Source: Torymus aiolomorphi
Lineage: Eukaryota > Arthropoda > Insecta > Hymenoptera > Torymidae
Length of the DNA stretch: 64,000 bases
Assembly: GCA_036365515.1 (NCBI GenBank)
Contig: CM070874.1
Location: 92,338,342-92,402,341, forward strand
Reading direction: 5' to 3'
In this document: positions 34,466 through 45,070 of the stretch, one piece after another
Position numbering within the stretch: position 1 is the first letter of the stretch
Layout: every line of letters starts with the position of its first letter
Notes under the pieces: model-generated
The model's database searches: none
What the model saw: only the letters and a program-made list of their open reading frames with translations
What the model was told of the DNA's origin: nothing
Position numbers and translations under genes: made by a program

Positions 34466-37400
34466 AGAGTAGGATTGAAATCTCATCGAGAGATAATCGC
34501 GCGAGTAGTGAGGCCAGAGGGAAAGGGTTATTCAATTGAAGGAGGTTTTGTTCTGTGTTTTACCGATTGTCTGGCACAGTCGGGAGATTTTCGTGGACTC
34601 TTGCTAGCAGAAAAATTGAAGGTTATTGCTTATTGATAATTTTAGGTGTACATAAAAAAATGAAACAAAAATTTGGTTTGCAGTATATATATTTGAGTAG
34701 CTAAATTGATTATTTATTTACTTATTGTCAGATACTGGATTTTCAAGACTAGGTTATTTTGATATTCAAGTACTGGCACACGTATTATAATGTAATTAAT
34801 TAATTATATAGTTTATCGTTTGTGCTTTTAGTATAATGGAAGCTAAACATTTTCCGACCATAACATTATTTATATTATAAAACCGAGATTATACATGTTA
34901 TTTGTAATAGAAATTTGATTATGACATATTGATAAAGCTTAAAAGCCTTACAAACTCCGGGTTAAAATGCCAGTTTTTCCATTACATTTCAAAAACAATT
35001 TTCATATAATTTTATTATTTAGAGTTTTAGTTCTAGAACTTATCTTATACTTGCAATTGTTCTTTAAAAGAAAATCTTATCAATACTATCACATATTAAA
35101 CATTGCCAAAGTATGAAAAAATATGTCAGTAAATTACAAAAAAAAAGAATAAAACTAAAATGTATGAGAATCAATTGACATCGATGCCATCTCCTATTCT
35201 CGCAACATTTAAAAAAGTCCACAGCACTGACCCTCCGTCGCGGTCCCGGTCCCGGTCGCGATCCCGCTCGCGGTTCGGCTCCCGCCAGCTGTCCCTGTTG
35301 CCGCCAGCGTAGTTCCAAGCGCTGGCATAGGTCGGTCTGTCGGCGCCTCCTAGTGCTGGCCAGGCGCCACCACCACCTGCACCGCCGCTCGGGTAGTAGC
35401 CCCGGGAGTCCGGGGGCGGTAGTCGTCCGCCGGAGCCGCCGCCGTATCGCTCGTACCTACGCAAGACACAAGTCATCAGGGTCGTGAATTACTAATGTTT
35501 AAACAGAGATTATGTTTTTATATTGAGAGAGGTATAGGTAAATTAGTCATTGAGAGGTGGAGGATTTTCGGACGATAATTTGGCAAAGATTTTCTCTGCA
35601 GCCCGTCAAGGTTTGATAAGGCCAGCTACTTGGAGCGTGCATCTTTAGAGTTGGCTATACGCGAGCGCGCCTGTATTACAAATTAATGGTCAAGCACTCC
35701 CGAGGGAGGACGCGAGCAGTGCGAGCAGTGCGAGCTTGCAACTTCATCTATTATTCGGCCGATAAGATTCTTCATTATCTATACGGAAACTTTGTCAAGA
35801 AGCGAGATTTAACAGTAGTTGTTTCATCGTTTATTTACTTCCTCGGTGAGCTCAGGTGAGCTTCATAGAGGTAAAAGTTTGAACAGCCTTGAGGCAATAT
35901 CTTATCATGTAGTTACAACATCGCAAAATGTTTATCTTATGTGTTTGTAAAGACGATATTTTGCTTTATTTATCAGGATAGAATAGTATACAACTAAACA
36001 CATTTTAAAGACTATTTTGGAAGGAATCGATGTTGCTTTATAGGTATGCTTTGTACAAAACTTGTACTATTTAAAATTGAATGAACCAAAGAAGATAAAG
36101 GAGAGAATAAACAATGAAAAACAATGTCTTTAATTAGAAAAAATATTTCTCATCTAACTTGATAGAAGATCAAAAGACCTGTCATACCTGTCATCGTACG
36201 CCGATGGTCTCCTATACCCAGTCCTGTCGTACGAGTCATACCGATCGTAACGGGGATCGTACCTCCCGTACTGCCGGTTGGGATTGTTGTAACGGTCGTA
36301 CCTTGGTGCTCCATAATCCTCGTAGGGTCCAGGCCGCGGCCTCGTGGGTGGTCCATACCGATCGTACCGCTCGTCGTAAGGGTACCTCGTGTCAAGGTTG
36401 TCATAACCATTGCCGCGCTCGTAGCTCCTGTCGTAGGGTCGATCGGCCACTGGCCGCTCGACCGGCCGTTCGATCGGCCGCTCGACTAGAGGTCGGTCGA
36501 GAGGCAGAGGCAGTGGCCGTTCGACCGGCCGGTCTGCCGGACGGTCGTAGTAACGATTGCGCTCATACGGGTCGTACCTGCACGATCGATATTTCTTAAT
36601 TAGATCGGATTGCAGAAGGTGCTGGCTAGAACTTTCGAGAATGTCGGTCTTTGTAACTCTACCTGTCGTACATGGAAGGTCGGAAAAGTTCATTTCTGCC
36701 GTATGGATCGTAACGGTCGTTATAGTCGTAGGCCGGTGCTCTCGCCCGATCGTAGTAGGGATCGTATCGGTCCCGATACCTGCGATCGTCATACTCATCG
36801 TCGTAGTAATCGTATTTGCCTCGTTGCCTCCACCTTGATTGATACGGACTATAATAATAACTTTATTTAAAGAAAACACGCGGTGGTTAGTAATGTTTTC
36901 AAATATTTTTCTTATGTATAAGTACAACACTACTTGAATATTTTCAAACTATATACAATGATATATTTTAATGTTTCTTAAAATGTATTTTAACGAAATA
37001 AAAATGACTAAATTTAAACTCATAAAAGGAGTACACAGACTCTTATTCAAAATCTTTGAATGTGTCGTTTATCAAAAGCCAAATTTTATTTACAAAAATA
37101 TAGCACCTTTCTAAAGGGATAATTCACATTTATAAACCAGTTTGAGAATTAGCTATTCGCATTTTATTCCAATCCATGACGAGAGGAAAAAAACTGTAAT
37201 CTCGCAATAAATCACTCCCCGCAGAAAGCCATGATAAATTACTCCCTTGTAAGCAGCCCTAAGAATCCCTGATCTAAAATAACCTCTTCTTCGATCTCCG
37301 CCTCCTCCCTCGCCAACCCAATCAACCACAATCACTCACTCTCGATCGGCGGGTACGACGGCGGCCTTGTTGGGGTCGCAGGTGATGCAGCGCGACTCGA

Positions 37401-37656
37401 AGTAATCCGAGTCCCGGTGCTCGAGGGTATCGGCTCGTGCTGCCGCGCCCGGCGTCTGCACTGCTGCGTCATCCTCGTAGCGACTGGCACCGTAGTAATG
37501 CTGCTCCGAGCGCGCCTGCCGGAACAGCGTGCCCAGGGTCGTCGCCGCCGACGGCTGCGTCGACGTGGCGGGCTCCTCCTCGACGGCTACTGCCGCGCCC
37601 GCGCATCGCTGAACGATGTCGAGTAGCAGCAGGCACAGTCCCGTCATTCGCAGCAT
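34214..37656 (-). CDS. Secreted Tyr/Arg/Asp-rich low-complexity protein, 5 coding exons
   Basis: Joined exons 37656-37340, 36848-36663, 36577-36188, 35456-35232 and 34388-34214 give 1293 bases, 430 residues plus stop. Every intron is phase 2 with GT-AG ends, and the frame stays open throughout. Residues 1-20 are a hydrophobic signal peptide (MLRMTGLCLLLLDIVQ). The mature chain has only two cysteines, C90 and C93 (CITC). Then come a DY/RY-rich part, an E/D-R-P repeat part (VERPIERPVERPV), a YDRY-rich part, a Gly-rich part with an RDRDRD run, and an acidic Ser/Pro/Thr tail ending KTYKD. The start ATG follows TTTTCAG directly, which suggests an upstream untranslated exon. I recognise no family; extracellular matrix, cuticle or silk-like function is only a compositional guess. 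The gene model is confident, the function is not. Confidence 0.88.
34424..34462. repeat. GA microsatellite in intron 4
   Basis: (AG)n of about 19 units, about 35 bases upstream of the exon 5 acceptor, reading as pyrimidine on the gene strand. Length change here could affect splicing, which is inference. Confidence 0.9.
35232..35456 (-). CDS. Exon 4 of secreted protein (residues 298-373)
   Basis: Acceptor TTGCGTAG. Encodes YERYGGGSGG, a Gly-rich stretch, and RERDRDRDRDRDGG. The donor is GTCAGT, weaker than the others. If unspliced, translation would add about 19 residues and stop at 35171-35173, a possible alternative C-terminus. Confidence 0.82.
36188..36577 (-). CDS. Exon 3 of secreted protein (residues 168-298)
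   Basis: Acceptor CGTGCAG, donor AG before GTATGA. Encodes the ERP/DRP repeats and then many YDRY and RYD motifs. 390 bases, frame-neutral. Splice-junction text is similar at exons 2, 3 and 4 (an Arg codon split AG/G followed by TAC GA), which suggests the exons arose by duplication. Confidence 0.88.
36663..36848 (-). CDS. Exon 2 of secreted protein (residues 106-168)
   Basis: Acceptor TTATTATAG before TCCGTATC, donor AG before GTAGAG. Encodes KYDYYDDEYDDRRYRDRYD and a PAYDYN segment. 186 bases, frame-neutral. Confidence 0.87.
37340..37656 (-). CDS. Exon 1 of secreted protein (residues 1-106)
   Basis: Holds the signal peptide, an Ala/Thr/Glu stretch, and the CITC motif at residues 90-93. 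It ends at GA before a strong donor GTGAGT; the unspliced frame hits a stop at once. The base before the ATG completes a good acceptor (ATTTTCAG). Confidence 0.85.
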
Positions 37657-37938
37657 CTGAAAATTCTTTTGTTCGCAAGATTTTAGAGATTCGAAATTCT
37701 TTTAAATTTAAATCTTGATAGATAATTTTATTTTTTATTCTATTAGCTTATCGCTATTTTATAAATGTAAACATTATGTGCAAAACGATTTATTTATCGA
37801 CTCTGCTATTTGACCATCAGAATGGTATATACAATGAATATAAATATATAAGGGGATATATTTTCTCTAATCAAATATCAAAACAAAACAAATCTTGAGG
37901 TCGTTTGTTTTAGAACTTGTACTCTGAATCAATGTACT

Positions 37939-38709
37939 TTACACATGGAAAGAAATTTTGGAACGTGTAAGTACAAAATTTTTTGAACTAATATACTTTA
38001 AGTACACTTGATTAATTTATTACTATTTTTGAAGTAAATTATGACAAAACTTGTACCATAAAAGTTCAATGTATTTTGAACTCTATGATTTTAAACAATT
38101 GCTGAATGTCGTCCGATTTTGGTATTACTATAGTTCAACGCGCGTTGAACTTCTATAGTCAAATGTTCGACGCGGCACACTTCGATGTTTCGACTCTCAC
38201 GGTCCAAAGCTTTGAAATACCCGAGTTCAGACACTACTTAACTCATACAAATCAATTTTTGATATTTATGAATTAAAACGTTTTATATTTTATAATTTTC
38301 ACTTCATATATAAATGTCAGATATAAAAACTCATTACTCATTTTTTATTTTACATAAGGGTAATTGAAATATCTAGTTATTAAATGCCGAAAATCAGTTT
38401 ACATAAGTTCAATAGTGTTTGAACCCGGATACTTTAAAGCTTTGGATCGTGAGAGTCGAAACATCGAAGTGTGGCGCGTCGAACATCTGACTATAGCAGT
38501 TCAACGTGCATTGAACTATAGTAATACAAAAGTCGGGCTGCGTTCAGCAATTGTTTCGAATCATAGAGTTCAAACATATTTGAACTTTTATGCTACGTTT
38601 TTTGTCTCATGAAAAATCAATCTATGTCTTGATTTAGTCCAACTACACTTGAAACTTCCATATTCCCAAACCTCTAACCCATATTATTCCTAAATTTTTT
38701 TCCGTGCAC
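37939..38709. mobile_element. Inverted-repeat element with AGTTCAA/TTGAACT palindromes
   Basis: Outer ends ACATGGAAAGAAATTT and, in reverse, GCACGGAAAAAAATTT suggest terminal inverted repeats. Inner arms at about 38064-38250 and 38398-38590 are reverse complements. Five copies of AGTTCAA, six bases, then TTGAAC(T/C) lie near 38067, 38132, 38407, 38499 and 38567. No coding sequence. Confidence 0.7.
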
Positions 38710-38744
38710 CTGGCTGTAGTAAGAGCCTTTATTTATTGTACAAT

Positions 38745-38868
38745 TTTGCTTCCTCCTAGAAGAAGCTTTGTGATAGTAATTTTTTGAGTTATTGTAAAAA
38801 CATGTTATAATTGTTAGTCGAGGTGTTAGGAATCAAAATACATGATTTTTGAAAAATGTCTGTATGGA

Positions 38869-38901
<33 letters not shown>

Positions 38902-38907
38902 GTGGGT

Positions 38908-38965
<58 letters not shown>
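38745..38965 (+). mobile_element. Diverged family-A-like terminus with TG tract
   Basis: TTGCTTCCTCCTAGAAGAAG followed by CTTTGTGATAG resembles the reversed family-A right end at 43137 (TTTGCTTTCTCAAAGAGAAAG, then CTTTGTAACGG). As there, a TG microsatellite (38871-38961) follows about 120 bases later. A similar palindromic terminus lies at 44156-44181. Confidence 0.5.
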
Positions 38966-40270
38966 ACGCTTGGATCTCAGCTTCTACTCGATCGATTTTG
39001 ACCGGACAGGTCTCATTTTTTTTTGTTTTTTTTTTTTGTGTGATGGCGGGTCAAAAATTCTTTTTTTCATTCGCCGATGCGTTTTTGTTTTATGTCAAAT
39101 TTTCGATTTTCTCAAAATTGATTTTTACTTTTTTTTAATGATAAGATCGAGATATTTGAATCGAATGGATAGCATTCGAAAGAGCATTAAAATACCTATA
39201 TTTTCTAAAAGAAAAAATTTCTCTAGCTATCACCGTTCTTTTGTTATTAACAAAAACGTGTTTTTTTTTTTTAAAACTTATAACTCCTAAACTAAACGGT
39301 CAATTTTCTTGAGAAAAATCATGATAATGCAGAATATAAATGGCTATAATCTTTAAAAATTTGAATTCATTTTGTCGACTAGTTTTTGAGAAAAAAATTG
39401 AAATGTGAAAAAAGGAGTTTTGTATGACCAACGATTACGGGAGTAAAATTGACTTAATCGCTTTGAAATTCCTTGTAGAGGTAGATTTTTGATAGCTCTA
39501 GGTCGAGTTCTTTGGGCAAAATGATTAGTCCAGAAATTTCAGAAATATTTGAGGTTAAAATTTTTTTAACCTTTTTTTCAAATCGTAATTTCTCGAGAAC
39601 TCCATGTATCAGCTCCCAATTTATAGACAATTTTCTATGTGATATAGATAATATGTGTGCGAATTTTCATCAAGATCGTACGATTACTTTTTGAGATATT
39701 TGATTTTGAAAATTTTCGTATTTTACAAAGTTATTTTCTTTGTCGCATGATAACTAGAGAAAACAAAAATTGGTTTAATCACGTTGAAATTTTGTGGAGA
39801 TGCAGAGTCTGTATATTATTGTACAAGTCCTTTAGGTAAAAGAATTGTCTCATGATTTTTAGAGATATGTAAGGTTAAAATTCTTTTACGGTTTTTTTTT
39901 CAAAATCGTAATTTCTCAATGACGACTTCATCTATCAGCTTGAAATTTATAGACTATTTTATATGCGATATAGACCTGTGTAAAATTTCATCCAGATTAT
40001 ATGGTTATTTTTTGAGATGTTTGATATTTAAAATTTTAGTATTTTTGAAAATGACTTTCTTTGTTGTCGCACAATATAACTACATTAAAATTGTTTTAAT
40101 TTCTTTGAAATTTGGTGGAGATGTAGAGTTTATATATTATTTATTAGAGGAGTTCTTAAGGTAAAAGAATTCTTTTATGAATTTTAGAGATATTTGAGGT
40201 TAAAACTATTTTAGCCCTCTTTTAAAATTGTAATTATTCGGGAACGCATTTATGTATACTAGAAAATGGA
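38966..40270 (+). repeat. Tandem repeat, ~320-bp period
   Basis: GTAATTTCTCGAGAAC (39587), GTAATTTCTCAATGAC (39907) and GTAATTATTCGGGAAC (40227) begin successive units. Each continues with an ATAGAC...GATATAGA segment, a TTTTTGAGATNTTTGAT segment and a TTTCTTTGT segment. About two full units plus partial flanking ones. AT-rich, with only short non-conserved open frames. Confidence 0.75.
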
Positions 40271-40888
40271 AATGACATGTGCTATGCGCTATGTACCGAT
40301 GCGCGCGTGTTGTATACCTGCTTTTGCTTTGTAATAGCCATTTATTATTTTTAAGGTTAGAACCTTTTTCTTACATCGAAAATTCCAGAAAGAGTACACA
40401 AATACGGACAGGCATATTGCTAGAGACAAGTACCCTATGTGTGAAATTTCACAAAGAAAATATAATTTGAAGAAAAGGTTATTTAGGAATTTTAAAAGGT
40501 TTTGACGATAATATTACAATCAATTATTTTATTTATTTTTCTCACATAATTTAAAAAAAAAATCATACCTATTATTTTATTCATATTTTATACATAATTT
40601 AAAAATTAATACTTTTTAATCTTCATAAATGAATTTAATTATAATTATGTCATAAATTGTTGCAAAAATTATAAATGTTGTTATTAAAAATTCATTAAAG
40701 GAATGATGAATTCCCACGGGCCAATGAATTGACAACGGTTTTTTTATTCGTTGTTGCATTATTCAGAACATGACATGAATATTATTGTTATTAAAATAAA
40801 GAACTATGTACAGTGATTCTATCCGCGAAGTCCGCTACTGTTATGTTATTCACTGTCCTCAAACGTCAGCAATACAGCTCGCGGTCCG

Positions 40889-40890
<2 letters not shown>
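40271..40890. other. AT-rich DNA, no feature recognised
   Basis: No gene or clear repeat was seen. Confidence 0.3.

Positions 40891-40940
<50 letters not shown>
40891..40940. repeat. CA microsatellite abutting a transposon end
   Basis: (CA)25 ends exactly where GGTAAATG of the pogo-like element begins. The expected third G and TA target copy are absent on this side, so the tract has probably eroded the junction. Confidence 0.9.
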
Positions 40941-40942
<2 letters not shown>

Positions 40943-42393
40943 TAAATGTACCTATTACTGTGGTACATCGATTTTTCTCACCTTTTTTCCACTGTTATTA
41001 TTTACGTCTTGATTTTTAAATTTTGGGAAAAGAGTAAAATGATAAAATATAAAAAATAAATCTAGCAATAAAAGTGCTATTTTGTACGTTATTCTGCGGA
41101 TGGATCTAGCGCTTGTCCCTATTACGGCGGGCCGCATGTCCCTATCACTGCGGGGTAATATGAAGGCGAGTAAATTAAAGGTTAGATTGTTTGATTAAAT
41201 CACTTTTTTTTTAATTTACATAAATAGGAATTTAAATAAAATATGAAATAAATAATATTATAAATTATTACAAAACAATATTAATTATAAATTTTCCAAC
41301 TCGTCAACCTTTTCAGTTTTGATTTTTTTAGCTAAAGCAGCATCATTTTCGTGTTCAAGTTTTCTTTTAATTAACATTATTTCTTCGGTATTTAATTCTT
41401 TGAGATCATCACTAATTTTTTAATAATCTTTTTGCTTATCAAGTTCTTTTTCCTTTTTGTTATTTTTGAAGGGATTGCTCCTTTTCACAGTACACTTGCA
41501 AATAATTGATCCTTGGTTATAGGAAAACTATCTCTTGCACATTTGAAAATCAATTCAACTAAGTCACTCTCTTCCTTTTCTGTCAATATTGGTTGTGCTC
41601 CAGGTTTTTTCTCTGCATACTTGCCCTGAACGCGAACTTTAATTGTAGATTCCGGGACACCGTACGCGCGACTTGTTGATGCAATAGTTTTTCCTTCTCT
41701 TACAGCATTTACAGCGTCCTCCAAATTACTTTTAGAATAAATCATTCTTTTCTGCTTTTTTTGCGTTTCAGACTTTTTGTTTTTTTTTTTTTATCTTTGG
41801 CTTTACATCTAGCCATTTTCAATATAGGTACTCACTTCCTAGCACAGTGAAAACATGTATTGCTATCGCGAGCGCGAGCGTGACAACAAATTTTGGAGGT
41901 TAGGGAGACTCGACACAGCGCCGCCGCAATACGTACGCAAACTGTCTTCTTTGGTCCACAGAATAGTGCACATCCGTGATATTTAAGTACCTAATGCTGC
42001 AGCTCATTTATTTATAATTATAACGAAAAAAATTACCTTATCTATTGAAAATACATTAAATTGAAGCCTCTAGTTAATGTGGAGGTAAAAAAACTAAAGA
42101 ATAAATACATATTTTATTGATTTTTTATGATTTAGCCGAGGACTCTTCGGTATCACGATTGGTACGAAAATGGCTGTTTCAAAGCCTTTTCAAACTGTCT
42201 CAATTTGAAAAATTTTTTGTTAATAAATAAATCAAAGAGAATGGTCAATAATTGATACAAATTGATACATTATAATTATATCATACTAAGATAATTCTTT
42301 TCAAGTCAAAATATTATGTTTTGAAAGTATTATTCTTCTGAACGAAAAATTCCGCAGTGAACGGAACACCCGCAGTGGTAGGTCCATTTACCC
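40941..42393 (-). mobile_element. pogo-like element with internally deleted transposase
   Basis: Left end GGTAAATGTACCTATTACTG; right end in reverse GGGTAAATGGACCTACCACT, then a TA at 42394-42395. Subterminal variants (GTCCCTATTACGGCGG, GTCCCTATCACTGCGG) follow the left end. A minus-strand transposase relic lies inside. Termini and HTH place it with the elements at 24601 and 32315. Confidence 0.78.
41285..41813 (-). pseudogene. Transposase relic: HTH_psq domain plus tail, middle missing
   Basis: An ATG at about 41813 starts a Lys-rich leader that is out of frame with the body because of an A-run of 13. The body frame opens at 41745 (MIYSKSNLEDAVNAVREGKT) and shows the pipsqueak/CENP-B HTH, with AYGVPESTIKVRV as recognition helix. 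It continues through LTEKEESDLVELI and stops at 41485. A second frame from about 41500 to 41285 reads SNPFKNNKKEKELDKQ, a stop, then LNTEEIMLIKRKLEHEND. This looks like the charged C-terminal tail of such a transposase. The whole DDE catalytic core is absent. Confidence 0.72.
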
Positions 42394-42399
42394 TATATA

Positions 42400-42995
42400 G
42401 ATATACTGCTACGCAAAATAATACTGCAAAAAGTTGACGCAAAAATTTTGTTCCTTTTGCAAACGAGTTGGAAATTGACCGTGAAAGCGGGAAAAAATAG
42501 AAAATAATGGCAAAAAGTTATGGGTGGAATCATATTGACCGGGCTGCCGATGCGGACATCCCACTACTATCCGTCACGGAGACTTTTGGCTGCTGGGTTT
42601 CCCCTCTGGACCGGTTTGCCTCTCCTTAGCTAACCTGTCCACCTCGGATTCCTCCAGGGTGGCCATATATTGATGGCGAGTTTAGTGTGGACGCCCAGTC
42701 AACGTGGAGCCCGTACCAGCAGTAAGCCCCGATCTCAGACCCTCCGCCACAACTAGCCTCCAATCGCTGAATTACAGGAGCCGCTGCACTCCCAGCTGAG
42801 AGCAGACACTGCGTATTGTCTACATGTGCTACACCTCAACCTCGCTTTCTATATTTTCCTATTTTCCAATTTTCATGCGACTTTCAATTTTTTTCGTCGT
42901 GTAACCTTTACATATTAATTAATGTCAGAGTATGTGAAAAAAAAATTTTAGTTTTCGAAAATACTCAGCCGAGATTTGAACCCGAGACCTTTAGC
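42400..42995 (-). mobile_element. Dispersed repeat family B, copy 2 (reverse)
   Basis: Reverse-orientation copy of 12848-13445, ending in GAACCCGAGACCTTTAGC, the tRNA-like edge. Its other edge lies next to the right end of the pogo-like element. Both copies begin at nearly the same tRNA-like base, which suggests a true element boundary. Confidence 0.7.
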
Positions 42996-43484
42996 TCTAA
43001 TTAAACTTTATTTAACTCATGAAACAATAATTCTTACACAAACGTACAATTTTGTTAGATTCATGTTACTGAAGTACTTAGAAATAATTCAATTATTAAA
43101 AAAAAAAAGTAAAAGTCCAATTCCAATGATTTTTTTTTGCTTTCTCAAAGAGAAAGCTTTGTAACGGTGAAATTTTTCGACTATGAGATTTCGATGATTT
43201 CCAATATATCCGAGCTCCCTGAGTCGAAATATACCTGTTTTAAAAAACGCGTGCGTGTGTGTGTGTAACAGAAATGATGCTTTTCTCGATGTGTGTGTAA
43301 TAAATTTGTCGGCACCATAACTCGAGACTGGAAAGCGATATGAAGTTCATCTTTGACAGGTACATGAAGTTTATTTTATAGTTGTGCAAATTCAATTTTA
43401 TAGTTGATTTGATAATATTAGTAAAATATTATAAGTACTCTGTAACGGATTAAGGATTTGGAATATAAATAAAAAAAAGTAAAA

Positions 43485-43556
43485 CGGAGACATCGGGAAT
43501 CGAACTCGATTCACCCGGATGAGAAGCAAGCGCCCGTACCGCCGGGCTATTACCGC
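43485..43556 (-). repeat. tRNA-Glu-like sequence (SINE head or pseudogene)
   Basis: The minus strand shows a D arm GCCC GGCGGTAC GGGC, a 7-base anticodon loop TTCTCAT with CTC at the anticodon position, and a T arm TCGAG TTCGATT CCCGA (4 of 5 pairs). The anticodon stem is weak and the acceptor stem does not pair. It resembles tRNA-Glu(CTC) but is unlikely to be functional. Confidence 0.55.
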
Positions 43557-43674
43557 ACTGGCAGTACAATGCTACATACGACACTAATTGTCGCAGCCAG
43601 TGCCGGTAAGGCAGGAACCTATGTGCCCACTAGCTCCAAATCCGTATCCCGTTATAACTTAAAAAATTAAAAAA

Positions 43675-43935
43675 AATCAAAAATATTTTTTTTCGAGGCG
43701 AGGATTAAAAATACGTTGGAAGTAGGAGCATTTTCTGAAAGTACTTTTGATTTCTTATCCATTCAAATTTTTTTCGTCCGAATCGGATAACATTAAGTCG
43801 GTTTCAAAAAATAAAGAACAATATGAAAAAATCGAAAATAATTTTTTTCGAGGCGCTGTTCAAAAATAGGTTGGAAGTAGGAGCATTTTCTGAAAGTACT
43901 TTTGATTTTTTATCCACTCATATTTTTTTCGTCTA
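43675..43935 (-). repeat. Diverged minisatellite, about 2 units of ~154 bp
   Basis: Reverse-orientation relatives of the family-A minisatellite: TTCGAGGCGAGG (43692) and TTCGAGGCGCTG (43846), each followed by GTTGGAAGTAGGAGCATTT. Confidence 0.7.
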
Positions 43936-44135
43936 AATAATTAAGATTTTTACTCCGTAAATGTTTTTAAATATAATTTTATATAAACGTTTGAATAACA
44001 TATTTATGAAAAATGAAATATGCAAAAGAAAATTCAATTTTACATTAAAATATAAATAAAAAAATGGTGATGTAATTTAACAATTCTCTTTGAGAAAGCA
44101 TTCTGATAAATTAGTTAGCAGCGGTTTTTATATAC

Positions 44136-45070
44136 TTGAAACAAATAATTCATGTTGCTTCCTCCTAGAGGAAGCTTTGTTTTATTACACTCCCAGAAAA
44201 CTTCCATATAATATCGATATACAATTTGTACATTTCGAAACGCACAATCTAAACACAATATATCTATATTTATCTGGAAGTTTTCTGACGTTGTAAATTT
44301 CATGGAAAATAGATCTTCCATAACGAACTTTTTTAAATAATCAAATTAGTATTATATTAGCGTGAAAAAATATTTAATATAAACATGTAAACATGCAAAA
44401 CGAGTCTGAATGCAATGATAAAAATTATGATATGAACCGTATGACTTTTTTCATCAGACATAGACGTTTTTGTCGAACATTTTTTTTACACCCGACAATG
44501 CACGTTGCCTTTATTCGGATAAAATGTGGATAATTTTTACGGCCCAGGGCAGGCCAAGATAAAATAAACTGTGTCTCAGTTCAAAGACAAACTTCATATG
44601 GGCTTAATAAAGAAGATATCCACCGAGCATGAATCTTCTGTATTTAGATTTTTCTTATTACATTGTTACCAGTATAATTTTTTCTCTGATATTGAATGTA
44701 AACCACGTGCATTATTTTTTATGAGCATTTACGTATATATCTATACTTAGAAAACCGTGTTGGTAGTAATTACTACATTGCGTAGTAAAATCGAATATAG
44801 TTGTCCATAATATCTTTTGTGATAGAATAAACTATAACATGTTAATGATAAATGTATCAGCTTATTCAAACAACTATAAATTATAGTAAATGCAATATTG
44901 TTAAGCAAACCTTATTTTATAATGAATTTAACATTATATATCATAATTTCACATACGTAATAACATATTTTGCAGGTTATATCTTTACCAAATTGTTTGC
45001 ATGCATTACTATAGAAAATATGGTCGTATAGTCAAACAATACTATATTTTATAGTCTTATATACGCATAG
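44136..45070. other. AT-rich DNA with one palindromic terminus-like motif
   Basis: 44156-44181 reads TTGCTTCCTCCTAGAGGAAG then CTTTGT, a diverged family-A terminus. The pair AACTTCCATATAATATC / ATCTGGAAGTTTTC at 44200-44285 is a weak inverted repeat. Otherwise nothing recognised. Confidence 0.4.

Larger units (their letters stand above)
43137..44135 (-). mobile_element. Family-A element, copy 3 (reverse)
   Basis: Starts (as the right end reversed) with TTGCTTTCTCAAAGAGAAAG. It passes a short TG tract (43252-43266) and a minisatellite remnant, and ends with GAGAAAGCATTCTG...AGCAGCGGTTTTTATA. About 1 kb, shorter than copy 1, with a tRNA-like insertion at about 43485. Confidence 0.7.

Noticed and set aside
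36159..36870. Plus-strand Arg/Thr-rich frames opposite the gene
   Set aside because: They are shadows of the minus-strand exons, which have matching splice sites, consistent phase and a signal peptide.
38842..39290. Cys-Val-rich open frames over TG tracts (also 173-485, 2798-3102)
   Set aside because: Microsatellite translation; open in several frames at once because the dinucleotide has no stop.
43485..43556. Functional tRNA-Glu gene
   Set aside because: D and T arms pair, but the acceptor stem does not and the anticodon stem is weak, so it is listed only as tRNA-like.
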